Shown here: positions 18,466-29,506 of the stretch, piece by piece
Numbering within the stretch: the first letter of the stretch is position 1
Layout: every line of letters starts with the position of its first letter
Assembly: GCA_029883975.1 (NCBI GenBank)
Contig: JAOUIL010000003.1
Location: forward strand, 36,174 to 100,173
Length of the DNA: 64,000 nt
Direction of reading: 5' to 3'
Source: Betaproteobacteria bacterium
GTDB lineage: Bacteria > Pseudomonadota > Gammaproteobacteria > Burkholderiales > SG8-39
Position numbers and translations under genes: made by a program
Notes under the pieces: generated by a model
Told to the model about the DNA's origin: nothing
What the model saw: only the letters and a program-made list of their open reading frames with translations
The model's database searches: none

Positions 18466-19983
18466 ATGGCGCGCCAGGAAACACTCGCGGCAGTAGACCT
18501 CGGCTCCAACAGCTTCCACCTGCAGATCGGCCGGGTGGTCGACGGCCAGATCTACCCGCTGGACAGCCTGCGCGAGGTGGTGCGCATCGGCGCCGGGCTG
18601 ACGGCCGACAAGCGCATCGACCGCGCGACCCAGGCGGGTGCCCTGGAGGTGCTGCGCCGCTTCGGCGAGCGGCTACGCGGCTTCCCGCGGCAATCGGTGC
18701 GCGCGGTGGGCACCAATACGCTGCGCGTGGCGAAGAACGCGCCGCAGTTCCTGCGCGAGGCGCGCCAGGAGCTCGGCTTCCCCATCGAGGTGATCGCCGG
18801 TCGCGAGGAGGCGCGCCTCATCTACCTCGGCGTTGCCCATTCGATGCCCCCGGCGCAGCACAAGCGCCTGGTGATCGACGTCGGCGGCGGTTCTACCGAG
18901 TTCGTCATCGGCGCCGGCTTCGAGCCGCAGCTCACCGAGTCGCTGTACATGGGCTGCGTGAGCTACAGCCTGAAGTACTTCCCGGAGGGGCGCATCGACA
19001 AGTCGCGCTTCAAGGCCGCGGAGCTCGCCGCGCGCCAGGAGCTCGCCGGCATCGCGCTTGCCTATCGCGGGCTCGGCTGGCAGGAAGCGGTCGGCTCCTC
19101 GGGCACGGCGCGCTCGATCGAGACCATCCTGCGCGAGAACGGCTTCACGGCGCAGGGCATCACGCGCGAGGGCGTCGAGCGCCTGCGCGGCCTGCTGGTC
19201 AAGCACGAGCGCGCCGACCCCGATCGCATCGCCGGGCTGCGCGCCAATCGCGCCCCGGTGCTGCCCGGCGGGCTTGCCATCCTGAGTGCGGTGCTGGACG
19301 AGCTGGGCGTCGAGGAAATGGCGGTGTCCGACGGCGCCCTGCGCCACGGGGTGCTGTACGACCTGCTGGGCCGCGTGCAGCATCGCGACATGCGCGCCGC
19401 GACCGTGGCGCAATTCGGCCGTCGCTACCACGTGGACGCCCCGCAGGCCGAACGCGTGCGGCGCCTCGCGCTCGCCATCTACGACGCGCTCTTTCCGGGC
19501 CGCGAGCGCGAGGACGATGCCGACCGGCAGCTGCTGGAATGGGCCGCGCAGCTGGCGGAGGTCGGGCTGTCGATCGAGCACGCGCAATACCACAAGCATT
19601 CGGCGTACGTGCTGCAGAACGCCGACATGCCGGGCTTCTCGCGCATGGAGCAGCAGCGCCTCGCGCGCGTCGTGCTCGCGCACCGCGGAAAGCTGCGCAA
19701 GATGCAGGATGCCGGACTGGAAGGCGCCGACTGGCCGCTCGTGTTCGCGCTGCGGCTAGCGTCGCTCATCCTGCGCCGGCGCAGCGACGTCAAGCTGCCG
19801 CTGCTGCGCGTCGCAGGCGACCAGGGCGGCTTCGAGATCGAGCTGGCGCAGTCCTGGCTCGACGACAACCCGCTGTCCGCCGCGGCCCTGGAGGACGAGG
19901 CCGGCCACTGGAAGTCGGTGGGCATGAAACTCACCGTCAGCGGCCTTTCGGACAAGAAGGTGTCGGTGCTGGCGCGCGGCTAG
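18466..19983 (+). CDS. ppx: Exopolyphosphatase
   Basis: AAVDLGSNSFHLQIGRV...AVGTNTLRVAKN...LVIDVGGGSTEFVIG. Confidence 0.95.
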   Translation: MARQETLAAVDLGSNSFHLQIGRVVDGQIYPLDSLREVVRIGAGLTADKRIDRATQAGALEVLRRFGERLRGFPRQSVRAVGTNTLRVAKNAPQFLREARQELGFPIEVIAGREEARLIYLGVAHSMPPAQHKRLVIDVGGGSTEFVIGAGFEPQLTESLYMGCVSYSLKYFPEGRIDKSRFKAAELAARQELAGIALAYRGLGWQEAVGSSGTARSIETILRENGFTAQGITREGVERLRGLLVKHERADPDRIAGLRANRAPVLPGGLAILSAVLDELGVEEMAVSDGALRHGVLYDLLGRVQHRDMRAATVAQFGRRYHVDAPQAERVRRLALAIYDALFPGREREDDADRQLLEWAAQLAEVGLSIEHAQYHKHSAYVLQNADMPGFSRMEQQRLARVVLAHRGKLRKMQDAGLEGADWPLVFALRLASLILRRRSDVKLPLLRVAGDQGGFEIELAQSWLDDNPLSAAALEDEAGHWKSVGMKLTVSGLSDKKVSVLARG

Positions 19984-20432
19984 AGCAGGTCCGGCGCGGC
20001 GACGGCGCGCACCACCACCTGCGCCTCGTCGTCGCGCACGCGTTTGGTGACCCACCACAGCCCGCCCTTCTTCACGGTCCAGGGCGCCTCCGCGCCGGAG
20101 ACCAGGAAGGCCGCGGCGCGCCCGAGGTCCGGCTGGTGGCCGACTACCACCACGGCGTTGCGCCGCTGCGGCCATTCGGCCGCCGTGAGAATGTCGCGCA
20201 CGCGCGCGCCGGGGGCGAGCTCGGGCAGCGTCCGGCACGGCACGCCCAGCGCCCGCGCGGTTTCCTGGGCGCGCCGCGCCGGGCTGGCCAGCACGAGGAA
20301 CTTCGCCGGCAGGCGCTGCAGCAGCCAGGCGGCCATGCGCTCGGCATGCTTGCGGCCCTTGGGCGTGAGTCGCCGCTCGAGGTCGGGACCGCCGTCCTCG
20401 GCTTCGGCGTGTCGCCAGAGAATCAGGTCCAT
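19980..20432 (-). CDS. sixA: Phosphohistidine phosphatase SixA family
   Basis: MDLILWRHAEAEDGGPDLERRLTPKGRKHAERMAAWL...VVVGHQPDLGR. Confidence 0.92.
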   Translation of the reverse strand: MDLILWRHAEAEDGGPDLERRLTPKGRKHAERMAAWLLQRLPAKFLVLASPARRAQETARALGVPCRTLPELAPGARVRDILTAAEWPQRRNAVVVVGHQPDLGRAAAFLVSGAEAPWTVKKGGLWWVTKRVRDDEAQVVVRAVAAPDLL

Positions 20433-20511
20433 GACTGATGGTCGATGCTTTCCCGGGCGATATTGTTCCGCCCAGATGACGCTTCAGTTAAAATCCGCTC
20501 CTCGTTCCATC

Positions 20512-20588
20512 AGGCGCGTAGCTCAGCTGGTTAGAGCACTACCTTGACATGGTAGGGGTCGTTGGTTCGAGTCCAATCGCGCCTACCA
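20512..20588 (+). tRNA. tRNA-Val (GAC)
   Basis: AGGCGCG...CGCGCCT acceptor stem, anticodon loop TTGACAT, GGTTCGAGTCC T-arm, encoded ACCA. Confidence 0.95.
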
Positions 20589-20593
20589 TTACT

Positions 20594-22495
20594 TTGCCGA
20601 ACATCACGCTTCCCGACGGCTCGGTGAGATCCTACCCGGGCCCGGTTTCCGTCGCCGAGGTGGCGCAGTCCATCGGCGCCGGCCTCGCGCGCGCGGCCCT
20701 CGCGGGCAAGGTCGACGGCCGGCTGGTCGACACCGACCATCGCATCACGAGCGACGCGCGGCTCGCCATCGTCACCGACAAGGACCCGGAGGGTCTCGAG
20801 ATCCTCCGCCATTCGACCGCGCACCTGCTGGCGCACGCCGTGAAGGAGCTTTTTCCCGAGGCGCAGGTCACCATCGGGCCGGTCATCGAGAACGGCTTCT
20901 ATTACGACTTCTCCTACAAGCGCCCGTTCACGCCCGAGGACCTCGCGGGGATCGAGAAGCGCATGGCCGAGATCGCCAAGCGCGACCTGGCCGTGCACCG
21001 GCGCGAGTTGCCGCGCGACGAGGCGGTGAAGTTCTTCCGCGACCAGGGCGAGGTCTACAAGGCGGAGATCATCGCCTCGATCCCGGAGAAGGAGACCATC
21101 TCGCTCTATGGCCAGGGCGACTGGGTGGACTTGTGCCGCGGCCCGCACGTCCCCTCCACCGGCAAGCTCAAGGTGTTCAAGCTGATGCGCGTCGCCGGCG
21201 CCTACTGGCGCGGCGACTCGAAGAACGAGATGCTGCAGCGTATCTACGGCACGGCCTGGGCGAAGAAGGAGGATCAGGACGCCTACCTGAAGATGCTGGA
21301 GGAAGCCGAGAAGCGCGACCACCGGCGCCTGGGGACGCAGCTCGATCTCTACCACATGCAGGACGAGGCCCCCGGAATGGTGTTCTGGCATGCCAAGGGC
21401 TGGACGCTGTGGCAGCAGGTGGAGCAGTACATGCGGCGCGTGTACCGAGACAACGGCTACCGGGAGGTGCGCGGGCCGCAGATCCTCGACAAGAGCATCT
21501 GGGAAAAGACCGGCCACTGGGAGAACTACCGTGAGCACATGTTCACCACGGCCTCCGAGAACCGCGACTACGCGGTGAAACCGATGAACTGCCCGGGCCA
21601 CATCCAGATCTACAACAAGGGCGTGCGCAGCTATCGCGACCTGCCGTACCGGCTGGGCGAGTTCGGCGCCTGCCACCGCAACGAGCCCTCGGGCGCGCTG
21701 CACGGCCTGATGCGCGTGCGCGGCTTCACGCAGGACGACGGCCACGTCTTCTGCACCGAGGACCAGGTGCTCGAGGAATGCGTCACGTACACCGCGCTGC
21801 TGCAGGAGGTCTATGCGCGATTCGGCTTCACCGACATCATCTACAAGGTGGCGACGCGGCCCGCGAAGCGCATCGGCGACGACGCGGCCTGGGACAGGGC
21901 CGAGCGCGCGCTGATCGAGTCGCTGCAGCGCTCGGACGTGAAGTTCGAGATCTCCCCGGGCGAGGGCGCCTTCTACGGGCCGAAGATCGAGTATTCCCTC
22001 AAGGACGCGATCGGCCGCGTCTGGCAGTGCGGCACGATGCAGGTGGATTTCTTCATGCCGGCGCGCCTGGGCGCGGAGTACGTGGGCGAGGACAACGCGC
22101 GCCACGTCCCGGTGATGCTCCACCGCGCCATCATCGGCTCGCTCGAGCGCTTCCTCGGCATCCTGATCGAGCATTTCGCGGGGGCCTTCCCGCCGTGGCT
22201 TGCGCCCGAGCAGGTGGTGGTCATGAACATCTCCGAGCACCAGGCGGATTACGCCAAAGCGGTGGCGCAGCGGCTGCGCGAAGCGGGTTTTCGCGCCGTC
22301 GAAGATTTGCGAAACGAGAAAATTTCTTATAAGATTCGCGAACATAGCTTGCAGAAGCTCCCCTACCAGCTGGTGGTGGGAGACAAGGAAAAGCAGGCTG
22401 GAACGGTGGCCGTGCGCACGCGCGGCGGTGAAGATCTCGGCGCCATGGCGCTGGATGCCTTCATCGCACGCCTCCGCAACGAGGCGAGCGCGTAA
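20594..22495 (+). CDS. thrS: Threonyl-tRNA synthetase
   Basis: [27 protein letters not shown]...[25 protein letters not shown]...; likely TTG start at 20594 since the ORF-track start lies inside the tRNA. Confidence 0.96.
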   Translation: MPNITLPDGSVRSYPGPVSVAEVAQSIGAGLARAALAGKVDGRLVDTDHRITSDARLAIVTDKDPEGLEILRHSTAHLLAHAVKELFPEAQVTIGPVIENGFYYDFSYKRPFTPEDLAGIEKRMAEIAKRDLAVHRRELPRDEAVKFFRDQGEVYKAEIIASIPEKETISLYGQGDWVDLCRGPHVPSTGKLKVFKLMRVAGAYWRGDSKNEMLQRIYGTAWAKKEDQDAYLKMLEEAEKRDHRRLGTQLDLYHMQDEAPGMVFWHAKGWTLWQQVEQYMRRVYRDNGYREVRGPQILDKSIWEKTGHWENYREHMFTTASENRDYAVKPMNCPGHIQIYNKGVRSYRDLPYRLGEFGACHRNEPSGALHGLMRVRGFTQDDGHVFCTEDQVLEECVTYTALLQEVYARFGFTDIIYKVATRPAKRIGDDAAWDRAERALIESLQRSDVKFEISPGEGAFYGPKIEYSLKDAIGRVWQCGTMQVDFFMPARLGAEYVGEDNARHVPVMLHRAIIGSLERFLGILIEHFAGAFPPWLAPEQVVVMNISEHQADYAKAVAQRLREAGFRAVEDLRNEKISYKIREHSLQKLPYQLVVGDKEKQAGTVAVRTRGGEDLGAMALDAFIARLRNEASA

Positions 22496-22538
22496 GCAGC
22501 ACGGCCGGTTTTTTTGACGAGCAGAGGAGCTGTCACCC

Positions 22539-23132
22539 ATCGCACTCGAGAGATCGCAGCGCATCAACGGAGAGATCAACGCACCGCAGGTGCGGCTGGT
22601 CGGTGAGCAGGGGGAGCAGCTCGGCATCGTGGCTGTGGCCGAGGCCCTGCGCATGGCGGAAGAGAAGAACGTGGACCTGGTGGAGATCGCGCCCATGGCG
22701 CAGCCGCCGGTCTGCAAGCTGATGGACTACGGCAAGTTCCGCTACCGCGAGCAGAAGAAGGCGCACGAGGCGAAGCTCAAGCAGAAGCAGATCCAGGTCA
22801 AGGAGATCAAGTTCCGCCCCGGAACCGACGAGGGCGACTACAAGATCAAGCTCAACAAGCTGATCCAGTTCCTGGAGGATGGCGACAAGGCGAAGGTGAC
22901 GTTGCGGTTCCGCGGGCGGGAGATGGCGCATCAGGAATTCGGCGTGCGCCTGCTCGAGCGGGTGAAGGCCGATTTGGAGCCGGTCGGGATCGTCGAGCAG
23001 TTTCCGAAGCTCGAAGGCCGGCAGATGGTGATGGTGCTGGCGCCCAAGAAGAAGGGCCTGCCGCCCAAGGCGAAGCCGAAGGAAGCGAAGCAGAAGAAGG
23101 AAGCGAGTCCGAAACCCGCCGCAGCGACCTAG
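22539..23132 (+). CDS. infC: Translation initiation factor IF-3 (probable ATC start)
   Basis: In-frame (ATC)[73 protein letters not shown] at 22523-22529. Confidence 0.93.
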   Translation: MALERSQRINGEINAPQVRLVGEQGEQLGIVAVAEALRMAEEKNVDLVEIAPMAQPPVCKLMDYGKFRYREQKKAHEAKLKQKQIQVKEIKFRPGTDEGDYKIKLNKLIQFLEDGDKAKVTLRFRGREMAHQEFGVRLLERVKADLEPVGIVEQFPKLEGRQMVMVLAPKKKGLPPKAKPKEAKQKKEASPKPAAAT

Positions 23133-23224
23133 CGGTCGTCGCGGCTACACAAGTGATGTCCGCGGCTTCAAGCGCCCGCCCGGCGGGCCGCCCGGCGTCA
23201 GGCTAAAAGAGAAGGAGCAGTACC

Positions 23225-23425
23225 GTGCCCAAGGTGAAGTCGAAGAAGTCCGCCGCCAAGCGCTTCAAGATCCGCTCGTCCGGCAGCATCAAGCGCTCGC
23301 AGGCCTACATGCGCCACATCCTCACCAAGAAGTCCACGAAGCGGAAGCGCCATCTGCGCGGCACCACCGAGGTGCACGCCAGCAACAAGCGGGCAGTGCG
23401 CGCCATGCTGCCCTACGCTTCGTAA
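23225..23425 (+). CDS. rpmI: 50S ribosomal protein L35
   Basis: [46 protein letters not shown]. Confidence 0.98.
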   Translation: MPKVKSKKSAAKRFKIRSSGSIKRSQAYMRHILTKKSTKRKRHLRGTTEVHASNKRAVRAMLPYAS

Positions 23426-23435
23426 GGAGCGCGCC

Positions 23436-23795
23436 ATGCCAAGAGTCAAGCGTGGGGTGACGGCGCGCGCGCGCCACAAGAAGGTCCTGAAGCAGGCCAA
23501 GGGCTTCCGCGGCCGCCGCGGCAACGTCTACCGCGTCGCCAAGCAGGCGGTGATGAAAGCGGGGCAGTACGCCTACCGCGACCGGCGCAACCGCAAGCGC
23601 ACCTTCCGCGCGCTGTGGATCGCGCGCATCAACGCCGCCGTGCGCGAGCTCGGCATGAGCTACTCGGCGTTCATGGCCGGCCTGAAGCGCGCCAACATCG
23701 AGATCGACCGCAAGGTGCTCGCCGACCTGGCGGTGGCCGACAAGCCGGCCTTCGCCAAGATCGCCGGCCAGGTGAAGGCCAGCCTCGCTCACTGA
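23436..23795 (+). CDS. rplT: 50S ribosomal protein L20
   Basis: [62 protein letters not shown]. Confidence 0.98.
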   Translation: MPRVKRGVTARARHKKVLKQAKGFRGRRGNVYRVAKQAVMKAGQYAYRDRRNRKRTFRALWIARINAAVRELGMSYSAFMAGLKRANIEIDRKVLADLAVADKPAFAKIAGQVKASLAH

Positions 23796-23817
23796 CCCCG
23801 TCGCGGACGCCGCGGGG

Positions 23818-24834
23818 ATGGAACAGCTCGAGCGCATCGTCGAGCGCGCGCATGCCGCGTTCCAGGCGGCCGGCGATCCGGCCGCCCTGGAGAACGCCAA
23901 GGCGCGCTTCCTGGGCAAGTCCGGAGAGCTGACCGCACAGCTCAAGAGCCTGGGCGCGCTCGCGCCGGAGGAGCGGCGCAGTGCCGGCGCGCGCATCAAC
24001 GCGGCCAAGGAGCAGATCGAGCGCGCCCTGGACGCGCGCCGCGCGCAGCTCGCGGACTCCCGGCTGCAGGCGCGCCTCGCCGAGGAGGCGATCGACGTGA
24101 CCCTGCCGGCGCGCGGCCGCGGGCGCGGCGGCGTGCATCCGATCACGCGCACCTGGCAGAGGGTCGAGGCGATCTTCGGCTCGATCGGCTTCGATATCGC
24201 CGACGGCCCGGAGATCGAGAGCGACTGGTACAACTTCACCGCGCTCAACAATCCGGAGAACCACCCGGCGCGCTCGATGCAGGATACGTTCTACGTGGAC
24301 CTGAAGGACGCGCAGGGCCTGCCGGCGCTGCTGCGCACGCACACCAGCCCGATGCAGGTGCGCTACGCGCGCATGCACCGGCCGCCGATCAAGGTGATCG
24401 CGCCGGGGCGCACCTACCGCGTCGACTCGGACGCGACGCACTCGCCCATGTTCCACCAGGTCGAAGGCCTGTGGATCGACGAGGACGTGAGCTTCGCCGA
24501 CCTGAAGGGCGTGTACACGGATTTCCTGCACCGCTTCTTCGAGACCGACGCGCTGCAGGTGCGCTTCCGGCCTTCGTACTTCCCGTTCACCGAGCCTTCG
24601 GCCGAGATCGACATGCAGTTCGGCAGCGGGCCGCTGCGCGGGCGCTGGCTGGAGATTTCCGGGGCGGGCCAGGTGCACCCGAGCGTGGTGCGCAACTTCG
24701 GGCTCGATCCCGAGCGCTGCATCGGCTTCGCGTTCGGCTCGGGTCTGGAGCGGCTCACCATGCTGCGCTACGGCATCGACGACCTGCGCCTGTTCTTCGA
24801 CGGCGACTTGCGCTTCCTGCGGCAGTTCGCATGA
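23818..24834 (+). CDS. pheS: Phenylalanyl-tRNA synthetase alpha subunit
   Basis: [55 protein letters not shown]...[19 protein letters not shown]. Confidence 0.97.
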   Translation: MEQLERIVERAHAAFQAAGDPAALENAKARFLGKSGELTAQLKSLGALAPEERRSAGARINAAKEQIERALDARRAQLADSRLQARLAEEAIDVTLPARGRGRGGVHPITRTWQRVEAIFGSIGFDIADGPEIESDWYNFTALNNPENHPARSMQDTFYVDLKDAQGLPALLRTHTSPMQVRYARMHRPPIKVIAPGRTYRVDSDATHSPMFHQVEGLWIDEDVSFADLKGVYTDFLHRFFETDALQVRFRPSYFPFTEPSAEIDMQFGSGPLRGRWLEISGAGQVHPSVVRNFGLDPERCIGFAFGSGLERLTMLRYGIDDLRLFFDGDLRFLRQFA

Positions 24835-27212
24835 TCGTCCCGGAACACTGGCTGCGCAGCTTCTGCGATCCGTCGCTGACGACGGAGAAGCTCGCGCACC
24901 TGCTTACCATGTCCGGTCTCGAGGTGGAATCGATCGCGGCGGCGGCGCCGGCGTTTCGTGGCGTGGTCGTGGGCGAGATCCTCGAGGTCGCGCGCCACCC
25001 GAACGCCGACAAGCTCACGCTATGCACGGTGCGCGCGGGCAGGGAGCGCCTGCGCGTGGTGTGCGGCGCGCCCAACGTGCGCAAGGGGATGAAGGTACCC
25101 GTGGCGAGGGTGGGCGCTGAGTTGCCGGGCATGAGCGTGAGCGCGGCGAGCGTGCGCGGGGTGGAGAGCCTCGGCATGCTGTGCTCCGCGCGCGAGCTCG
25201 GTCTCTCGGAGGACCACACGGGACTGCTGGAGTTGCCCGCCTCGGCCAGGCCCGGGACGGACGTGCGCAAGCTGCTCGAGCTGGACGAGCGCATCCTCAC
25301 GCTCAAGCTCACGCCCAATCGCGCCGACTGCCTGTCGATGCTCGGCGTGGCGCGCGAGGTTTCGGCGCTCACCGGCACGGCGCTCCGCCTGCCCGCGCTC
25401 AAGCCCGTGCGCGCGCAGAGCCACGCCCGGCATGCGGTGCGCATCACGCACCCGCAGGGCTGCGGACGCTTCGCTGGCCGCGTGCTCCGCAACGTGAATG
25501 CCGCTGCGCCGACGCCGGAATGGATGCGCCGGCGCCTGGAGCGCGCGGGCCAGCGCTCGATCTCGGCGCTGGTCGACGTCACCAACTACGTCATGCTCGA
25601 GCTCGGCCGCCCGCTGCACGTGTACGACCTGGACAAGCTCTCCGGGCCGATCGACGTGCGCTGGGGCCGCCCGGGCGAGAAGGTCCTGCTGCTGAACGGC
25701 CAGGAAGTCGCGCTCGACGACTCGGTGCTGTGCATCACCGATGACTCCGGCCCGATCGGCCTCGCGGGCATCATGGGCGGGGAATCGACCAAGGCGGAGC
25801 CAAGCTCGCGCCACATCTTCCTCGAGTCGGCCTTCTTCTTCCCCGAGGCGGTCGCCGGGCGCGCGCGGCGCTACAACTTCACCAGCGACGCCGCGCACCG
25901 CTTCGAGCGCGGCGTCGACTTCGGCAACAACGTCGAGGGCATCGAGCGCGCCACGCGGCTCATCCTCGACATCTGCGGCGGCGATCCGGGGCCGACGGTC
26001 GACCAGGTCAGGCGCCTGCCGCGACGCAAGCCGGTGCGCATGCGCGTGACGCGGGCGCAGAAGGTGATCGGCATGCCGGTCTCCGAGAAGGAGATGGCGC
26101 AGGCGTTCGCCCGCCTGCGGCTGCCCGCGCGCCGCGCGAAGGGCGCTTTCAGCGTCACGCCCCCCTCGTATCGCTTCGACCTGCAGATCGAGGAGGACCT
26201 GATCGAGGAGGTCGCGCGCCTGCACGGCTTCGATCGCATTCCCGCGCATCCGCCGCGCGCGCGCGCCGTCATGGCGGCCGTGCCCGAGGCACGGCGCTCG
26301 CTGCATGCGCTGCGCGAGCGCCTCGCGGCCTGCGACTTCCAGGAGGTCGTGAACTTCAGCTTCGTCGAGCCGGCGTGGGAAAGCGACTTGTGCGGCGGGC
26401 CCGACCCCATCCGGCTGCTCAACCCGATCGCCAGCCAGCAGTCGGTGATGCGTACGTCGCTGCTCGGCGGGCTGATCGCCAACGTGCGCTACAACCTGGC
26501 GCGCAAGCTCGAGCGCGTCCGCGTGTTCGAGGTCGGGCGCGTGTACCTGCGTGACAGCGGGCAGCCGGATGCCCCGCTCGAGGTCGGGGGTGTGCGCCAA
26601 CCCGTGCGCATTGCGGCAGCCGCCTTCGGGCCGGCCTGGGAGGATCAGTGGGGCATGCCGGGCCGGCCGGTTGACCTGTTCGACCTCAAGGCGGACCTCG
26701 ACGCGCTGGCCGCGCCGCTCAAGCTGCGCTACGAGGCGGCCGAGCATCCGGCCCTGCACCCCGGCAGGTCGGCTCGAGTGCACCTGGGGGACCAGGCGAT
26801 CGGCTGGATCGGCGAGCTGCACCCCCGATGGCAGCAAAAGTACGAGCTTCCCCAGAGCGTTGCGATGTTCGAGGCCGAAGCCGCTGCATTGCAGCAATGT
26901 CCACTGCCGGCCCCCAGGGTACCTTCCAAGTACCCGCCGGCGGCGCGCGACATCGCTTTGTTAGTGAATACTGACATCACGGCAGATGCGCTTCTGGCTG
27001 TGGCCATGGCGGAAATGCCGATCATCGTGCAGAGCATCCGACTATTTGATTTGTACCAGGGTTCGAACCTCCCCGCGGGGAAAAAAAGCCTTGCTTTCCG
27101 GGTAGTTATGCAAGATACTGAACGAACCCTCACGGATGCGGAGGCCGACTCGGCGCGAGATGCGCTGGTCGCGCTGTGGGGCCGTCGTTTCGGTGCGACA
27201 CCCCGCGTATAA
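24831..27212 (+). CDS. pheT: Phenylalanyl-tRNA synthetase beta subunit
   Basis: [35 protein letters not shown]...; ATGA overlap with pheS. Confidence 0.97.
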   Translation: MIVPEHWLRSFCDPSLTTEKLAHLLTMSGLEVESIAAAAPAFRGVVVGEILEVARHPNADKLTLCTVRAGRERLRVVCGAPNVRKGMKVPVARVGAELPGMSVSAASVRGVESLGMLCSARELGLSEDHTGLLELPASARPGTDVRKLLELDERILTLKLTPNRADCLSMLGVAREVSALTGTALRLPALKPVRAQSHARHAVRITHPQGCGRFAGRVLRNVNAAAPTPEWMRRRLERAGQRSISALVDVTNYVMLELGRPLHVYDLDKLSGPIDVRWGRPGEKVLLLNGQEVALDDSVLCITDDSGPIGLAGIMGGESTKAEPSSRHIFLESAFFFPEAVAGRARRYNFTSDAAHRFERGVDFGNNVEGIERATRLILDICGGDPGPTVDQVRRLPRRKPVRMRVTRAQKVIGMPVSEKEMAQAFARLRLPARRAKGAFSVTPPSYRFDLQIEEDLIEEVARLHGFDRIPAHPPRARAVMAAVPEARRSLHALRERLAACDFQEVVNFSFVEPAWESDLCGGPDPIRLLNPIASQQSVMRTSLLGGLIANVRYNLARKLERVRVFEVGRVYLRDSGQPDAPLEVGGVRQPVRIAAAAFGPAWEDQWGMPGRPVDLFDLKADLDALAAPLKLRYEAAEHPALHPGRSARVHLGDQAIGWIGELHPRWQQKYELPQSVAMFEAEAAALQQCPLPAPRVPSKYPPAARDIALLVNTDITADALLAVAMAEMPIIVQSIRLFDLYQGSNLPAGKKSLAFRVVMQDTERTLTDAEADSARDALVALWGRRFGATPRV

Positions 27213-27234
27213 ATAAAGAAATCAGGGAGTTGTG

Positions 27235-27552
27235 ATGACTTTGACCAAGGCCGAACTGGCCGACCTTCTATTCGAGAAGGTCGGACTGAACAAGCGCGAG
27301 GCCAAGGACATGGTCGAAGCCTTCTTCGAGGAGATTCGCGGCGCCTTGGAGCGGGGGGAGAGCGTCAAGCTTTCCGGGTTCGGCAACTTCCAGCTTCGCG
27401 ACAAGCCGCAGCGTCCGGGCCGCAATCCCAAGACCGGCGAGGAGATCCCCATCAGCGCCCGCCGCGTGGTCACCTTTCACGCCAGCCAGAAGCTGAAGGC
27501 GATGGTGGAGAAGGCGCGCCATGGAAAGCCGCAGCCCCAGCAAGAAAGCTGA
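27235..27552 (+). CDS. ihfA: Integration host factor alpha subunit
   Basis: [81 protein letters not shown]. Confidence 0.97.
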   Translation: MTLTKAELADLLFEKVGLNKREAKDMVEAFFEEIRGALERGESVKLSGFGNFQLRDKPQRPGRNPKTGEEIPISARRVVTFHASQKLKAMVEKARHGKPQPQQES

Positions 27553-27904
27553 CCTTCCGCCGATACCGGCGAAGCGCTACTTCACCATCGGTGAGGTGAG
27601 CGAGCTGTGCGGCGTGAAGCCCCACGTGCTGCGCTACTGGGAACAGGAGTTCACGCAGCTCAAGCCGGTCAAGCGGCGCGGCAACCGGCGCTACTATCAG
27701 CACCACGAGGTGCTGCTCATCCGCCGCATCCGCGAGCTGCTGTACGAGGAAGGATTCACGATCAGCGGCGCGCGCAATCGCCTGGACAATGCGGCCCTGG
27801 GCGGCGAGGAGCGCGCCGCGCCGGCGCCGCGGCCTCCGGGTGGGGCGGATCTCGGCGCGATCCGGCGCGAGCTGCGTGCGCTGCTCGACGCCCTGCGCCC
27901 CTGA
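27521..27904 (+). CDS. MerR family transcriptional regulator
   Basis: [64 protein letters not shown], normal gene after ihfA. Confidence 0.93.
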   Translation: MESRSPSKKADLPPIPAKRYFTIGEVSELCGVKPHVLRYWEQEFTQLKPVKRRGNRRYYQHHEVLLIRRIRELLYEEGFTISGARNRLDNAALGGEERAAPAPRPPGGADLGAIRRELRALLDALRP

Positions 27905-27919
27905 TAGACTCTTGCACTT

Positions 27920-27996
27920 CGGGGCGTAGCGCAGCCTGGTAGCGTACCTGCATGGGGTGCAGGTGGTCGCGAGTTCGAATCTCGCCGCCCCGACCA
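27920..27996 (+). tRNA. tRNA-Pro (GGG)
   Basis: CGGGGCG...CGCCCCG acceptor stem, anticodon loop ATGGGGT, GAGTTCGAATCTC T-arm, ACCA. Confidence 0.94.
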
Positions 27997-28106
27997 ATCT
28001 CCTGGACAGATCACCGACCCTCGGGGAATTCCCCTAGGGACATCGCAGATTTACCGCGCCGCGGGCTCCCCCTAGGCTTCGGCCCGTCGTCCAAGCCCGA
28101 AGCCGC

Positions 28107-29276
28107 ATGAACCGCCTTTCCATACGCACCCAGCTGGTCGCGCTGTGGGCGATCTGCTTCGTGCCGATCGCAGCGCTGGGCATGCTGGTGGTGACCGGCA
28201 CCGGCCGGGGCGCGGCTGCGTGGATCGTGTCCGCGTTCGCCGCACTGACGCTCTCCGGCGCTTTGTACTGGCTTTCGCGGCGATTGCGGGAGGACTTCGC
28301 GCGCATGGCCTGCGCCATGCACGGTCTGGCGCAGGGCAGCCTGACGGCACGCATGGAACCGCGGGCCTGCGCCGAAACGCTTGCCATCGGGCAGGAGTTC
28401 AACGGCGCGCTGCAGCGCGTCCATGCGCTTCTCGACCAGGTGCAGGCAGCCGCGCGTCAGTTGCTGTTGGCTTCCGGGGAGATCTCGCAGGGTCACGCGG
28501 ACCTTTCCACGCGCACCGAGAAGCAGGCCTCGTCGCTCGAGGAGGCGGCCTCGGCGATGGAGCAGATGACGGCCACGGTGTCGCAGAACGCGGAGAACGC
28601 AAAGCGTGCGAACCAGCATGCCGCGGCAGCCGCGGAGGTGGCCAAGCGGGGCGGACAGGCGGTGGCGGGCGTCGTGGGCACCATGATGAGCATCTCCGAG
28701 TCTTCCGGCAGGATCTCCGACATCATCAGCGTGATCGACGCCCTCGCGTTCCAGACCAACATCCTCGCCCTGAACGCTGCGGTCGAGGCGGCGCGCGCCG
28801 GCGAACAGGGACGGGGGTTCGCGGTGGTGGCCGCCGAGGTCAGAAGCCTTGCCCAGCGCTCGGCAGCGGCCGCCAAGGAGATTCGCCAGCTGATTCTCGA
28901 CTCGGTTGGGCGCGTCGATGCCGGCTCCCGGCAGGTGGAGGAAGCGGGCGAAACCATGGCCGAGATCGTGAGCGCGGTGCAGCGCGTACACGATCTGATC
29001 GCGGAAATATCCTCTGCCTCGCAGGAGCAATCGCAGAGCCTGTCCCAGGTGAGCGAGATCGTGCAGGAGCTCGAAAAGGTGACGCAGCAGAACGCGGCTC
29101 TGGTCGAGCAGGCCTCGGGGTTGTCCGCATCCATGGATGAGCAGTCGTCGGCGCTGGCGATTGCCGTGGGCAAGTTCGGGCTGCTCGAGCGGCAGCCCGC
29201 GTCCGGACGGGCCGTGCGGCGGCCTGTGGCGGCGCTTTCCTGGGCCGAGCGCTCGGATACCGTGAAGGAGGTCTGA
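28107..29276 (+). CDS. Methyl-accepting chemotaxis protein
   Basis: Two N-terminal TM segments and conserved signalling hairpin [53 protein letters not shown]. Confidence 0.95.
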   Translation: MNRLSIRTQLVALWAICFVPIAALGMLVVTGTGRGAAAWIVSAFAALTLSGALYWLSRRLREDFARMACAMHGLAQGSLTARMEPRACAETLAIGQEFNGALQRVHALLDQVQAAARQLLLASGEISQGHADLSTRTEKQASSLEEAASAMEQMTATVSQNAENAKRANQHAAAAAEVAKRGGQAVAGVVGTMMSISESSGRISDIISVIDALAFQTNILALNAAVEAARAGEQGRGFAVVAAEVRSLAQRSAAAAKEIRQLILDSVGRVDAGSRQVEEAGETMAEIVSAVQRVHDLIAEISSASQEQSQSLSQVSEIVQELEKVTQQNAALVEQASGLSASMDEQSSALAIAVGKFGLLERQPASGRAVRRPVAALSWAERSDTVKEV

Positions 29277-29311
29277 TCCCGAGCCCGCGGCCGGGCCCCC
29301 GGGGGCTTGGC

Positions 29312-29506
29312 TCAGGGGCCGTTGCCGGCGCGCCCCAGCCAGGAAGTCACGAGCTCGATGAGGCCGACCAGGGGCGCATGTCGAGGCGGCTTCGCGCACG
29401 GGGCGCTCTCGACGTACCCGGGGCGGCTGATGGCATTGATTTCGCGGAGTCCTCCCGGCAGCGCCTCCGCACCGATGTCTTCGAGCGACTGGTCCGTCTT
29501 ACGCAT
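29312..29506 (-). CDS. Small hypothetical protein (64 aa)
   Basis: ATG overlaps the stop of the upstream ORF by 8 bp; no recognised family. Confidence 0.45.
   Translation of the reverse strand: MRKTDQSLEDIGAEALPGGLREINAISRPGYVESAPCAKPPRHAPLVGLIELVTSWLGRAGNGP

Noticed and set aside
16160-18496. 778-aa plus-strand ORF antisense to ppk1
   Set aside because: Same GC-rich antisense artefact; ppk1 is unambiguous.
25020-26897. 625-aa minus-strand ORF antisense to pheT
   Set aside because: Antisense artefact of GC-rich coding sequence.
29312-29506. RiPP/double-glycine bacteriocin precursor
   Set aside because: LPGG resemblance only; no peptidase-containing ABC transporter or modification enzyme nearby.
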